From Bacteroidaceae bacterium (GTDB lineage Bacteria; Bacteroidota; Bacteroidia; Bacteroidales; Bacteroidaceae): a stretch of 43,134 nucleotides of DNA. The stretch is from assembly GCA_017398805.1 (NCBI GenBank), contig JAFQEZ010000084.1, forward strand, positions 1 through 43,134, given 5' to 3'. The notes below the pieces were generated by a model. The model saw nothing but the letters and a program-made list of their open reading frames with translations. It had not been told where the DNA came from and did not search any database. The translations under genes were made by a program, and so were the position numbers. Shown piece after piece: positions 1 through 7,411 of the stretch (its first letter is position 1; the number at the start of each line of letters is the position of its first letter).

Positions 1-141
1 TGAAGCCTGCACAAGCGCACTGCCTGCGGCGAGCCTTGGCTTCGTTCGCTGTAAAACATTAAAGTAAACTTTATGTTTAGCTCACTTGCACAAGCCTTGA
101 ACTTTGCTTTTTATTCACCCCCAACAAAAAGAGGATGACTT
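1..141. repeat. Terminal repeat copy R1
   Basis: Bases 1-141 are the exact reverse complement of bases 42994-43134 (copy R4). The element contains the string CACAAGCCTTGAACTTTGC and ends in a hairpin terminator. Internal copies R2 (near 24.7 kb) and R3 (near 39.0 kb) share the half from CAAGCCTTGAA/CAAACCTTGAA to the hairpin but have a different outer half. Identity between R1 and R4 stops at base 142, inside the hairpin loop. Each copy lies directly 3' of a gene, so this is a dispersed intergenic element tied to terminators. Confidence 0.9.
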
Positions 142-158
142 CGGGTCACCCTCATTTT
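125..158 (-). terminator. Rho-independent terminator of the small lipoprotein gene
   Basis: A stem of nine pairs (131-139 with 145-153, one A-C mismatch) closes a five-base loop. On the minus strand it is followed by a T run (125-130), just after the stop codon at 163. It forms the inner end of repeat R1. Confidence 0.8.
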
Positions 159-162
159 TGTA

Positions 163-546
163 TTATTCGTTTGTCAGGAAATCAAGGAGCAGTGCCTTGA
201 TGAATCCTTCCTTTCCGCCGTCGATCTCACTGTTTATATTCTCAATGGTCTCGTAACAGTTGATGAGTACATCCTTTGTGGCATTGCCAAGCAAACGACC
301 TTTCAGGTTGCCGATCTCTTTGTGTTCCTCTTTGGTGTAATCATGTTTCTGCAGTCTCTCTTCTATCTTGGAGTAGCGGTATATCACCATCTTCCAATCG
401 TCCATAGAGTATGATTTGCCATTCTCTTCTACATCCATGACCAGCGATTCAAGGTCACTTACGGCAGCACGTCTTGTGCTGCATGATGTCATGGAGAGAG
501 CTGCAATGGAGAGCATGCAGATTATTAAAAAATTCTTTGCTTTCAT
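163..546 (-). CDS. Small putative lipoprotein
   Basis: The 127-residue product starts with a short basic and hydrophobic segment ending in a lipobox-like LSMTSC (Cys about residue 22), so it is probably exported and lipidated. The rest is helical and highly charged, with no motif I recognise; its function is unknown. The ATG at 546 follows a clear Bacteroidota promoter at 591-620 and the gene ends at the R1 terminator, so it is a single-gene transcript. It lies downstream of the dnaK-tail copy at 734-751, so if the island hypothesis is right this gene was the original downstream neighbour of dnaK. Confidence 0.75.
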   Translation of the reverse strand: MKAKNFLIICMLSIAALSMTSCSTRRAAVSDLESLVMDVEENGKSYSMDDWKMVIYRYSKIEERLQKHDYTKEEHKEIGNLKGRLLGNATKDVLINCYETIENINSEIDGGKEGFIKALLLDFLTNE

Positions 547-590
547 GTTTTCTTTGTTTTGTGTTTGAAGTCTTTTATCCCTTTCTGATG

Positions 591-620
591 CAAATTTATC
601 TATTTAATGGATAATGTCAA
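591..620 (-). promoter_or_regulatory. Promoter of the small lipoprotein gene
   Basis: Read on the minus strand, TAAATTTG (598-591) matches the Bacteroidota -7 consensus TAnnTTTG. A TTG within GGTTGAC (620-618) lies 19 bases upstream as the -33 element. Confidence 0.7.
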
Positions 621-673
621 CCAAAATTACCTGAATTCCATAAATTTTAATATTTATTACGGATATTGTGCGG

Positions 674-707
674 TAAAATAAAAACAGGGCCGTGTTGACA
701 GCCCTGT
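674..707 (-). terminator. Minus-strand terminator
   Basis: A perfect seven-base stem ACAGGGC (684-690) pairs with GCCCTGT (701-707). On the minus strand it is followed by a T-rich run (683-676). It can end the rloA-rloB-RES transcript, but it lies 219 bases beyond the RES stop and only about 27 bases beyond the dnaK-tail copy, as expected if it were the original dnaK terminator. Confidence 0.7.
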
Positions 708-733
708 TCGGTAATATTCAGCTTGTGTAGGTT

Positions 734-751
734 TTACTTTACTTCCTCGAA
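734..751 (-). repeat. Copy of the dnaK 3' end (candidate attachment site, distal)
   Basis: TTACTTTACTTCCTCGAA differs at one position from the last 18 bases of dnaK (7412-7429) and is in the same orientation. Read on the minus strand it would encode FEEVK and a stop, exactly the DnaK C-terminus. The two copies flank the AT-rich accessory genes, as a target-site duplication or att pair would. No integrase gene is present between them. Confidence 0.5.
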
Positions 752-925
752 AATAAACTATCATTCACTATCAATGCGTTAGCACCGGATGTTGCGTCCA
801 TGTTGCAAGAATCAAAATAAGCATTGATAATCAATATGTTACAAAACCAATACAATGATATGATATTCTACCCGAACAACCAAAAGAAAAGGCATAAAAA
901 GCACAAATCTGTTACATTTTAATAA

Positions 926-1792
926 TTATACTTCTACTTCTACTAGTCCTCCTTTTTCATAATCTAATCTCATTGGAACATTGTCATAAATATATTCAAA
1001 TCTCCCATCTATGTTTTCTGCACCAATGGCAGGTCTAAGATTTATCTTTATATTCTCTAGTCGTAAGTCTGTAGAAAACACTGCCTCGCACTTTGTGACA
1101 TCAAAAATAGTCAAATTATGTCCTTTTCTGTGCAACGAACTACTATATCTGATTCCGTCATATCCTAAATGTCTAAAATACTCAGCAATTATTTGCGATG
1201 GGATATAGTTGTCTGGATTGTTTATTGGAGAGGAAAATGCAGACTGAATAAAACATAATAACCATTCGTCAATACTTTTTTCTTTTTCTGGACTCATGTC
1301 AATATCCACTGCTATGTTTGCAATTTTTAGCTGTTCTTTTACTTCTATTCCCGAAACATTGACTGCACTAAATAATATTGGACGTACTTCAAAAACTGCA
1401 GTTGTCGGGCTTTCAGCAACATATAGATAACGAATAAATTTAGGATTAGAGCGGCCATCCATAATTTTATCTGGATTTGGTGGAATATATGATCCTTCTT
1501 TAGATAGCCCTCTAAATTTATTTGCTTTGTTACGATACCAGTTGTGATCCTCTTCTGTGGAATCTACCCCAAAACATTTGGCTATCATATGCTCTTCGCG
1601 TGCAGCTTTTACGTCAATTATTCTTGCTCGATAATATATTTTACCTGGATTGATAATTGCTTCACATTTTTTAGATATATCAACAAGCTTATCCAGCATA
1701 GGATGTGACAAAAAGAATCTTTGCTTATACATTACTTCATTATGAAATGAATTCCATAAATCCTGTGCTTTATCGTGATTAGAGGATGCCAT
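926..1792 (-). CDS. RES-domain protein (putative NAD+-degrading effector)
   Basis: The 288-residue protein carries a RES domain: YYRARI (53-58), a central block RYLYVAESPTTAVFEVRP (121-138) with Glu135, and a late block with GYDGIRYSSS (about 210-219) followed by HxxGxN. Arg55/57, Glu135 and Ser217-219 are the likely active-site residues by analogy to RES toxins such as ParT and MbcT, which use NAD+. RES toxins usually sit beside an Xre antitoxin; here there is none, and the gene instead follows rloB by 17 bases as the third gene of an operon. An N-terminal region of about 50 residues precedes the domain. Family assignment is strong; enzymatic role and defence function are inferred. Codon use is AT-rich, unlike the core genes to the right. 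Confidence 0.85.
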   Translation of the reverse strand: MASSNHDKAQDLWNSFHNEVMYKQRFFLSHPMLDKLVDISKKCEAIINPGKIYYRARIIDVKAAREEHMIAKCFGVDSTEEDHNWYRNKANKFRGLSKEGSYIPPNPDKIMDGRSNPKFIRYLYVAESPTTAVFEVRPILFSAVNVSGIEVKEQLKIANIAVDIDMSPEKEKSIDEWLLCFIQSAFSSPINNPDNYIPSQIIAEYFRHLGYDGIRYSSSLHRKGHNLTIFDVTKCEAVFSTDLRLENIKINLRPAIGAENIDGRFEYIYDNVPMRLDYEKGGLVEVEV

Positions 1793-1809
1793 AATCTATT
1801 TACCACTAT

Positions 1810-2367
1810 TTATTTGTCTGTTTTCATAAAATCTATCAATTTGTAGATGCCTGTTGATGGATTTTGGAACTCATGCAATTTCTTTGCTCTATCAACAGCT
1901 ACATTTGTATTGTTATTCAAGAAAGTCTTTTGCGTATCGGTAAAGGCAGACTTTGAATAATTTTTCCATACAGGTGTACTTTTCTTTAGTTCTTTGATAA
2001 GTGCATCTGTATCAATAGCAGCCTTTTGGTCTTTTGCATGTAGTAACAGCCATATTTCAAAACAAGGATTACTTAATAGCATTTCCGCTTTACACTTAAG
2101 CAATTTCTCGTTGATGGCTTGTACATCCATATCGTACATGAGGAATGTATGAACCTTGTCCCATTGTGAGATTTTGAGTTCTTTTGTACGCTTCTCAACC
2201 AATGATGGCGTTATCTTTGTCCCTTCTATGTGTGAAACAATTCTAATGGGTGACTTGTACCACGTCTTCAAAAGATTGATATAGCCGACCTCTGTTTCGC
2301 CCTCACAGATAACAAGGGCGATTTTCCGCATCCGCATGGATCGTGCAGGTTCTCTTTTGCTTGCCAT
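1810..2367 (-). CDS. rloB: RloB family protein (Toprim-like)
   Basis: This 185-residue protein has RloB hallmarks: CEGETE (21-26) after a beta strand, YDMD (78-81) and SNPCFEIWLLLH (99-110). The Glu22/24 and Asp79-x-Asp81 arrangement is that of a Toprim-type metal site, so a nuclease role is plausible. RloB is known as a restriction-linked ORF that travels with the ATPase RloA; the pair recalls ATPase-Toprim defence systems such as OLD-like nucleases and PARIS. The gene starts four bases after the rloA stop and is followed after 17 bases by the RES gene, so translation is probably coupled. Confidence 0.88.
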   Translation of the reverse strand: MASKREPARSMRMRKIALVICEGETEVGYINLLKTWYKSPIRIVSHIEGTKITPSLVEKRTKELKISQWDKVHTFLMYDMDVQAINEKLLKCKAEMLLSNPCFEIWLLLHAKDQKAAIDTDALIKELKKSTPVWKNYSKSAFTDTQKTFLNNNTNVAVDRAKKLHEFQNPSTGIYKLIDFMKTDK

Positions 2368-2371
2368 AGAG

Positions 2372-3601
2372 TCAATCTTCTAACAATTGTTTGATACTTG
2401 ATACGGATGAGTCAACATACGGAACGGCATCGAATCGTCCTTGTATATAACCTTTTTCGGCATCCATATTTTCACGGAAGTCCTTGAAGTCATACAAAGA
2501 ATAGACATCTGTTGCGCCATCCTCGGACTTGTTGACAAATACAATCTGGTCTCTTCTCAATCTTTTAACGTCAATAAGATTTGTATTATGGGATGAGAAC
2601 AGTAACTGACTTCCTTCTGATGCATGGATTAAGTCGAGAATGAAGTCCGCTAATCTAGTATGGAGTCCCATATCGAACTCATCCATCATGATACCTTTTC
2701 TGTTTTTGACAACATCAAGCAAGCGAATCAAAATTTGGAAGAGTTTTCTTGTTCCATTGGATTCTTCCATATCCATATCAAACATTACGTCAGTTTGATT
2801 ACGATGATATGTCTTGAACTTCAAAACATCAATAAGTTTGAAAGATAATTCAGATTGGCCAGGAATAGCAACAGGTGCAGGGATTTGTTCTTTTCTGGCT
2901 ACAATATCCGTAATATCCGTATCACATATCTCAAGAGCCTTTAGGATTACTTTCTTGTATGTATTGAAACTATCAAGTACCATCATTTCATTGACATTTA
3001 CAAGACCCAATAGGAATTGATTCATGAAATAACGATAGAGTCTTTGTGCAAATTCTCTGTTCATGGAGCTCGCTCTACTTAAAAACAAGTTTTTATCGCT
3101 TGTATTCAAGACTATATCGGATGGCTTTGTGATAATTCCTGTACCAAAACTATATTCCCCATCAGGTTGTCTTACAAAAACCTTTGCACGTCTTCCAACA
3201 GGGTAATGATATAAACTTTCTGAAATGATACGTTCCTTGGTCAGCTCAAACGAGTATTCATATTCAATATTCTCGCAAACAAAATCTATCAAGAATTTAC
3301 TTGGCTTGTTCTGCCATCCTTCAAATTTGAATGGTTCGAAGTTGAAGATTGCACCTTCATTATGAAGATGTGAATCCAAAATCATTCTACAACAGAAATT
3401 GATAGCTTTAAGAATGTTTGATTTTCCCGATGCATTAGGTCCAAACAGACCAACAGATTTTAGAATAGGAATACCGTTCCACTCCAATATATTGTGTCTT
3501 AATTCACGAGCTAATGTCGTATTGATATTAGCTGCACGAAAGTCAATTCTGATTCTATCTCTAATCGAGAAGAAATTTTCAAATTCGATTTTTAATATCA
3601 T
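2372..3601 (-). CDS. rloA: RloA-type AAA/ABC ATPase
   Basis: The 409-residue ATPase has an SMC/RecF-like head: Walker A GPNASGKS (54-61), a signature-like ESNGT (280-284), Walker B IMMDEFD (304-310) followed by GLH, and a switch histidine in FSSHN (335-339). This is the AAA_15/AAA_21 layout typical of abortive-infection and restriction-linked ATPases. It is the first gene of the operon with rloB and the RES gene, and a minus-strand -7 element lies at 3629-3636. It probably acts as sensor or motor that controls RloB and perhaps the RES protein; that role is inferred from related systems. Confidence 0.88.
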   Translation of the reverse strand: MILKIEFENFFSIRDRIRIDFRAANINTTLARELRHNILEWNGIPILKSVGLFGPNASGKSNILKAINFCCRMILDSHLHNEGAIFNFEPFKFEGWQNKPSKFLIDFVCENIEYEYSFELTKERIISESLYHYPVGRRAKVFVRQPDGEYSFGTGIITKPSDIVLNTSDKNLFLSRASSMNREFAQRLYRYFMNQFLLGLVNVNEMMVLDSFNTYKKVILKALEICDTDITDIVARKEQIPAPVAIPGQSELSFKLIDVLKFKTYHRNQTDVMFDMDMEESNGTRKLFQILIRLLDVVKNRKGIMMDEFDMGLHTRLADFILDLIHASEGSQLLFSSHNTNLIDVKRLRRDQIVFVNKSEDGATDVYSLYDFKDFRENMDAEKGYIQGRFDAVPYVDSSVSSIKQLLED

Positions 3602-3628
3602 CTAATACGAGTATTTGTAGGATTTCTG

Positions 3629-3636
3629 CAAATATA
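3629..3636 (-). promoter_or_regulatory. Probable -7 element of the rloA operon
   Basis: On the minus strand the bases read TATATTTG, a perfect TAnnTTTG, 28 bases upstream of the rloA start codon. No convincing -33 element was found at the right distance. Confidence 0.55.
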
Positions 3637-3813
3637 ACAACTAAATTTTGTTTTTAGATGTTTTTGAGTAAAAATGTGCTTTAAAAATGCTTTTTTAACT
3701 ATATAACCTGTTTTTGTAGTGGTTATCGTTCATGCAAAATAGTTCAAGAGGTAAACTTCAAAATATTGTAGTGTTCAGTATGAAGGGTATGTTCAATAAC
3801 ATTGGAAAAGTCG

Positions 3814-3845
3814 TGTTTATTGAGCAAAATCAATGTCAATAAACA
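3814..3845. repeat. Perfect 10-bp inverted repeat
   Basis: TGTTTATTGA (3814-3823) is the exact inverse of TCAATAAACA (3836-3845), with a 12-base loop. Two further half copies of the core TTATTGA lie at about 3792-3800 and 3858-3867. Confidence 0.7.
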
Positions 3846-4055
3846 AAGAAAATGTATTGTTATTGAGCTGTAAGTCAAAAAAATAATCGAGTTATGGCTC
3901 AAAAATTCAAATCATCTTAAAGTTCAAGGTTTTGATTTACAGACTTTTGAAACTAAAAAACTGTAGCCTATTTTATGCCAAAAATTTGAAATTACTGAAA
4001 CGGCCTGTTTCAGCAATTGGTGCATTTCTGTTGCATATTGATTCTCAATTGCTTG

Positions 4056-4081
4056 CAATTCTGTGCCATGGTGCAGAATTG
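4056..4081. repeat. Long imperfect palindrome around CCATGG
   Basis: CAATTCTG (4056-4063) pairs exactly with CAGAATTG (4074-4081), and the inner bases pair further through wobbles toward the central CCATGG. There is no T run, so it is not a typical terminator. Confidence 0.65.
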
Positions 4082-4162
4082 GTAAATTCAAAACTCCACC
4101 AACCTATTGGAGAATTGCAGTATGTGTTAACATTTACTCTCTACCGAATTAGGTGGATAATT

Positions 4163-4390
4163 TCATAAAGAAGAACGATTGGAATTCATCTGTTTGTAAT
4201 GCTCATCAATCATAGCCAGGGCTTCGTTCATTGTGACTTTTCCTTCTATCTCCTGACGAGCTACTTGGATAAGAAAATCAGATACATTATGCCCATCGAC
4301 ACGTTGAAGTTCGATAGCAATTGCCCAATTATTAGCCCTTTCCCTAATAATTGGGTCTGGATTGTTCTTATATTCTTCGAATAATGCCAT
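4163..4390 (-). CDS. VbhA-like antitoxin, orphan
   Basis: Starting at the ATG at 4390 (the longer frame upstream lacks an ATG), the 75-residue product contains RANNWAIAIELQ (about 19-30) and later VARQEIEGKVTMNEAL, a layout like the small VbhA family that inhibits Fic toxins. The inhibitory motif of that family is (S/T)xxxE(G/N); here the matching segment reads AIAIEL, without the Ser/Thr and Gly/Asn, so it may be degenerate or bind something else. No Fic-domain gene is nearby. The gene is divergent from the truncated HTH gene at 4507. Family call is by pattern only. Confidence 0.5.
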   Translation of the reverse strand: MALFEEYKNNPDPIIRERANNWAIAIELQRVDGHNVSDFLIQVARQEIEGKVTMNEALAMIDEHYKQMNSNRSSL

Positions 4391-4506
4391 ATTTTTTCTT
4401 TTAAATAAACGAAAATCGCACGAAATGGGCAAATCCAGACCATAGAATTCTTTATTTTGGAATATGTTTAATATTTTTGCGTTAGGATTAAATATATTTG
4501 GGAATA

Positions 4507-4572
4507 ATGGCAAATCTTAATCGTATAAAAGTAGTACTTGTTGAACAGCAAAAGACTGGTAAATGGCTATGA
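4507..4572 (+). pseudogene. Truncated Xre-type HTH gene
   Basis: The frame encodes MANLNRIKVVLVEQQKTGKW plus Leu and then a stop. This matches the N-terminal start of a common Bacteroides helix-turn-helix regulator, which would normally continue through the recognition helix for about 45 more residues. Everything after helix 1 is missing and unrelated sequence follows, so this is a deletion remnant. It may have been the antitoxin or regulator of a neighbouring module. Confidence 0.6.
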
Positions 4573-4820
4573 ATTTTCTTAACAATGATGAGAGGGATTT
4601 ATTGTTCTCCATTACTCATAGGGACGGGTTCTCTTCTTGGGATGGAACTAAAACTTCATGTGAGAAGGTTAATTCTGCTCTCAAATTCTATCGAAATTAT
4701 CGAAATGAAATTTCCAAAGAGAAAGGAGAATTATACAATCTAAAGAAGGAATTTGACCTATTGAAAAAAGATGAAATAGGATATATCAAAAATTCGGGAA
4801 TAGTAATCAACCTAGAATAA
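4563..4820 (+). CDS. Small protein of unknown function
   Basis: An 85-residue frame (ATG at 4563, or 4569) overlaps the end of the HTH remnant. The product is rich in Lys, Glu and Asn, with a probable coiled-coil or helical stretch near residues 40-72. I recognise no family. Because the start lies exactly at the deletion junction of the HTH gene, it could be the 3' part of a larger broken gene whose beginning was lost. Moderate chance of being a real gene. Confidence 0.35.
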   Translation: MAMNFLNNDERDLLFSITHRDGFSSWDGTKTSCEKVNSALKFYRNYRNEISKEKGELYNLKKEFDLLKKDEIGYIKNSGIVINLE

Positions 4821-4879
4821 TTCTATGATTTGTTTAAAGTACCATTTTGGTCTTAAGAATTATAACAATAATTGTACGA

Positions 4880-5716
4880 ATGTTTCTTTATCAAAAACAA
4901 ATAGATCGTTCTACGCTCAGACAAGGATTTCAGATCCCTGTGGAGTACCATTACCTGCTTAAAATGATTCCTGGGGGAATGCCTGGTCATGGGGAAACGC
5001 GGAATATCAAGGTGATAATAGATGGTGTGGAGTATGACGCACAACTGAAGAATCAAGGGTTTGATCGCAATAAATATGATGGTCATGCTGAAGTGGTACA
5101 GATTCGATATAACGAAGGATCTGACCTAGTGAAACGCTTGCGTGAAGTATTTTCATCTACATGGAACTATGTTGAGAACATCAAGAATCTCCCAGAGAAT
5201 ATCAACCGCAAATTTACTATACGTATTCCAGAGGAACATAGGGAATTTCTTGCTCTAAGCACAACAGATTTACCAAACGTGTTTGTGGCAGATTGTATTA
5301 CAACAACTATAAAAGCTGAGATAAAGAATGAGATTAGTAAGCAGTCAGAACTAGATTTTGAGACATTAGAATTTCGCGAAGATAAGAATGCATCTATAAA
5401 AGAAATAACTCGTATACAAAAGGTTCGTTTATTGGATCGTTCAATTGGTGATTCGTTGAAACAATTGTATAATTATCGTTGTCAAATGTCAGGAGAACAA
5501 ATAGGGGGACTTTATGGAGCGATGGTTGTAGAAGCACATCACATAATTCCTTTTACAGAATCGATAAATAATGACACCTCAAATATCATTATTTTATCTC
5601 CCAATTATCATAGAATAATCCATAAGGCGAAAGCAGAATTTGATAAGGAACGATTAGCATTTATATTCCCCAACGGATTAATTGATAAAGTGAGATTAAA
5701 TAAGCATCTTTTTTAA
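4880..5716 (+). CDS. HNH endonuclease with uncharacterised N-terminal domain
   Basis: I chose the ATG at 4880 because the longer frame begins with TTG at 4847. The 278-residue protein ends in an HNH nuclease fold: RCQMSG (Cys201), VVEAHHIIPF (His220-His221), Asn235, and SPNYHRIIH (His244, His248). These match the conserved HH-N-H metal and catalytic residues, though only one of the usual zinc cysteines is seen. The first 100 residues contain IDGVEYDAQL and HAEVVQIRY, possibly a DNA-recognition domain as in modification-dependent McrA-like enzymes. No methyltransferase lies next to it, which fits a type IV-like or phage-directed nuclease. The target is unknown. Confidence 0.75.
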   Translation: MFLYQKQIDRSTLRQGFQIPVEYHYLLKMIPGGMPGHGETRNIKVIIDGVEYDAQLKNQGFDRNKYDGHAEVVQIRYNEGSDLVKRLREVFSSTWNYVENIKNLPENINRKFTIRIPEEHREFLALSTTDLPNVFVADCITTTIKAEIKNEISKQSELDFETLEFREDKNASIKEITRIQKVRLLDRSIGDSLKQLYNYRCQMSGEQIGGLYGAMVVEAHHIIPFTESINNDTSNIIILSPNYHRIIHKAKAEFDKERLAFIFPNGLIDKVRLNKHLF

Positions 5717-5769
5717 TGGAAAATTTTGTCGGATTTAATAAAAAGTAGTGAAAAAGTTATTAATATTAT

Positions 5770-5883
5770 ATGACCAAGAAACAAACTATACAATTATTTG
5801 AAGAACGTAAGGTGCATGCTGTTTGGGATGACGAGCATGAGAAATGGTATTTCTCTATTGATGATGTAATGGTAGTGCTCTAA
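5770..5883 (+). pseudogene. N-terminal stub of a BRO/antirepressor-like protein
   Basis: The 37-codon frame reads like the first residues of the Bacteroides proteins related to phage antirepressors (BRO-N type): TIQLFEERKVHAVWDDE, then WYFSIDDVMVVL and a stop. In full-length members the domain continues for roughly 100 residues or more. An early stop plus the nearby RhuM start suggest a deletion remnant. Confidence 0.55.
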
Positions 5884-5918
5884 CAATTTAATATAGAAGA
5901 ATTAAGTAATAGAAATAT

Positions 5919-6923
5919 ATGTCGCAAGAGATTCAATTTATATTATATAATCTTCCAAATGAAGATGGAAAGGTACAAGTAATCATCAAAGATGAAACGC
6001 TTTGGTGTACACAGAAGGCCATGGCACAACTATTTGATGTGGGTGTACCTGCCATCAGTAAGCACTTGAAGAATATATTTGAGGAAGGAGAGCTCAACGA
6101 AACAGTGGTTGTTTCCAAAATGGAAATAACCACTCAGCATGGAGCTATCGAGGGCAAAACTCAACAAAAAGAGACAAAATTCTATTCTCTGGATGCTATC
6201 ATCTCCGTTGGTTATCGCGTAAATTCAGCAAAAGCTACACATTTCCGCATTTGGGCTACGAAGATTCTTAAAGAGTTCATCAAGAAAGGGTTTGTGCTTG
6301 ATGATGAGCGACTGAAGCAAGGTAAAACCGTTTTCGGAGTTGATTACTTCCGAGAATTGCTTGAGAGGGTACGTTCTATCCGTGCGAGTGAGCGTCGTAT
6401 ATGGCAACAAATAACAGATATATATGCCGAGTGCAGTATCGATTATGACAAGAATTCCCCAACAACTCATGACTTCTATGCGATGATTCAAAACCGTTTT
6501 CACTATGCCATTATGGGGCAGACTGCTGCTGAAATCATGTATCATAAGGCAGATCATACAAAAGAACATATGGGACTTACTACGTGGAAGAACTCTCCTG
6601 ATGGACGTATATTGAAGTCGGATGTGACTGTTGCAAAGAATTATCTACAGGAAAAGGAGATACGTCAGTTAGAGCGTGCGGTGACTGGATATTTCGATTA
6701 TATAGAAGACCTTATAGAACGAGAGAATACTTTCAATATGAAACAGTTCTCTGATAGCGTGAACGAGTTCCTTACCTTTCGTCGCTATCAAATACTTCCT
6801 GACAAGGGCCATATTTCTGCAGCCCAAGCAAAGGCAAAAGCAGAACAGGAGTATGAAATATTCAATCGCACTCAAATTATTGATTCTGACTTTGATAAGC
6901 ATATCAGAAAATTGTTGGAGTGA
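5919..6923 (+). CDS. rhuM: RhuM family protein
   Basis: The 334-residue protein matches the RhuM family over its length: WCTQKAMAQLFDV (about 30-42), ISKHLKNIFEEGEL, FYSLDAIISVGYRVNS (about 88-103), FRIWATKILKEFIKKGF, and C-terminal blocks around TAAEIMYHKAD and FNRTQIIDSDFD. The N-terminal part resembles a KilA-N/antirepressor-like DNA-binding fold. RhuM was named from Salmonella pathogenicity island 3; it is common in mobile and defence islands and its biochemical role is unsettled. It follows the BRO stub by 35 bases and precedes a truncated relative by 42 bases. Confidence 0.85.
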   Translation: MSQEIQFILYNLPNEDGKVQVIIKDETLWCTQKAMAQLFDVGVPAISKHLKNIFEEGELNETVVVSKMEITTQHGAIEGKTQQKETKFYSLDAIISVGYRVNSAKATHFRIWATKILKEFIKKGFVLDDERLKQGKTVFGVDYFRELLERVRSIRASERRIWQQITDIYAECSIDYDKNSPTTHDFYAMIQNRFHYAIMGQTAAEIMYHKADHTKEHMGLTTWKNSPDGRILKSDVTVAKNYLQEKEIRQLERAVTGYFDYIEDLIERENTFNMKQFSDSVNEFLTFRRYQILPDKGHISAAQAKAKAEQEYEIFNRTQIIDSDFDKHIRKLLE

Positions 6924-6965
6924 AATTTTATGGACTCAGAGTAATATTTGAAAATATAACATTTC

Positions 6966-7343
6966 ATGGCAAATCGAAAAGAAATAAGAAATAGCACAGC
7001 AGAGTTCCTAATCTTTCAAATTGAAGGGAAGGAACAAGGTGTTGAAGTGTTCTACAAAGATAAAACAGTGTGGTGTACCCAGAAAGCTATGGGTATGCTG
7101 TTTGATTGCTCTACAGATAACATCGGACTTCATCTAAAGAATATCTTTGCTTCTGGGGAACTTGAAAAGGATTCAGTTACCGAGAAAATCTCGGCAACTG
7201 AATCTGATGGTAAAAACTATATGACCCAGTTTTACAATCTCGATGCTGTCATTAGTGTTGGTTATCGTGTGAACAGCATTCGTGCAACTCAATTCCGTCA
7301 ATGGGATTTTTCAATTGGAAGAACAAAACTTCTTGAATTATAA
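6966..7343 (+). pseudogene. Truncated second RhuM gene
   Basis: The 125-codon frame matches the first third of RhuM (WCTQKAMGMLFDCSTDNI, FYNLDAVISVGYRVNS, ATQFRQW) and diverges just after FRQW, where full-length proteins continue with ATxxLREF. Eleven foreign residues and a stop follow, just before the dnaK terminator. The two-thirds of the family that should follow are missing. The break at the island edge suggests that recombination cut the gene when the island joined the dnaK tail. Confidence 0.75.
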
Positions 7344-7382
7344 AAAGAGACAGCGTGTAACTTCAAAGCTACACGCTGTCTT
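7341..7382 (-). terminator. dnaK terminator
   Basis: A perfect 12-base stem (7348-7359 with 7370-7381) has a 10-base loop. On the minus strand it is followed by TCTTTTTATAA, 30 bases after the dnaK stop. It may also stop plus-strand transcription from the island. Confidence 0.85.
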
Positions 7383-7411
7383 GCTATTTGATTTTTCGTC
7401 TGTTTCCCGGA

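Larger units (their letters stand above)
547..925. other. Intergenic stretch between lipoprotein gene and RES gene
   Basis: This AT-rich stretch holds, in order, the lipoprotein promoter (591-620), a minus-strand terminator (674-707) and an 18-base copy of the dnaK 3' end (734-751). Bases 752-925 show no recognisable gene, only a minus-strand frame of about 42 codons with no family resemblance that ends at 739. Confidence 0.6.
3602..4162. other. Structured AT-rich non-coding region upstream of rloA
   Basis: No convincing gene lies in these 561 bases. They contain several perfect or near-perfect inverted repeats: 3814-3845, 3995-4013 and 4056-4081. The motif TTATTGA occurs four times in alternating orientation between 3792 and 3867. 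The region separates rloA from the VbhA-like gene and could hold an operator array, an unannotated RNA or decayed DNA. Confidence 0.5.

Noticed and set aside
739..866. Minus-strand open frame of about 42 codons ending near the dnaK-tail copy
   Set aside because: No family match, no start with a promoter; chance opening in AT-rich sequence is sufficient.
5770..7343. RhuM/BRO cluster as an intact prophage
   Set aside because: No integrase, capsid, terminase or tail genes are present.
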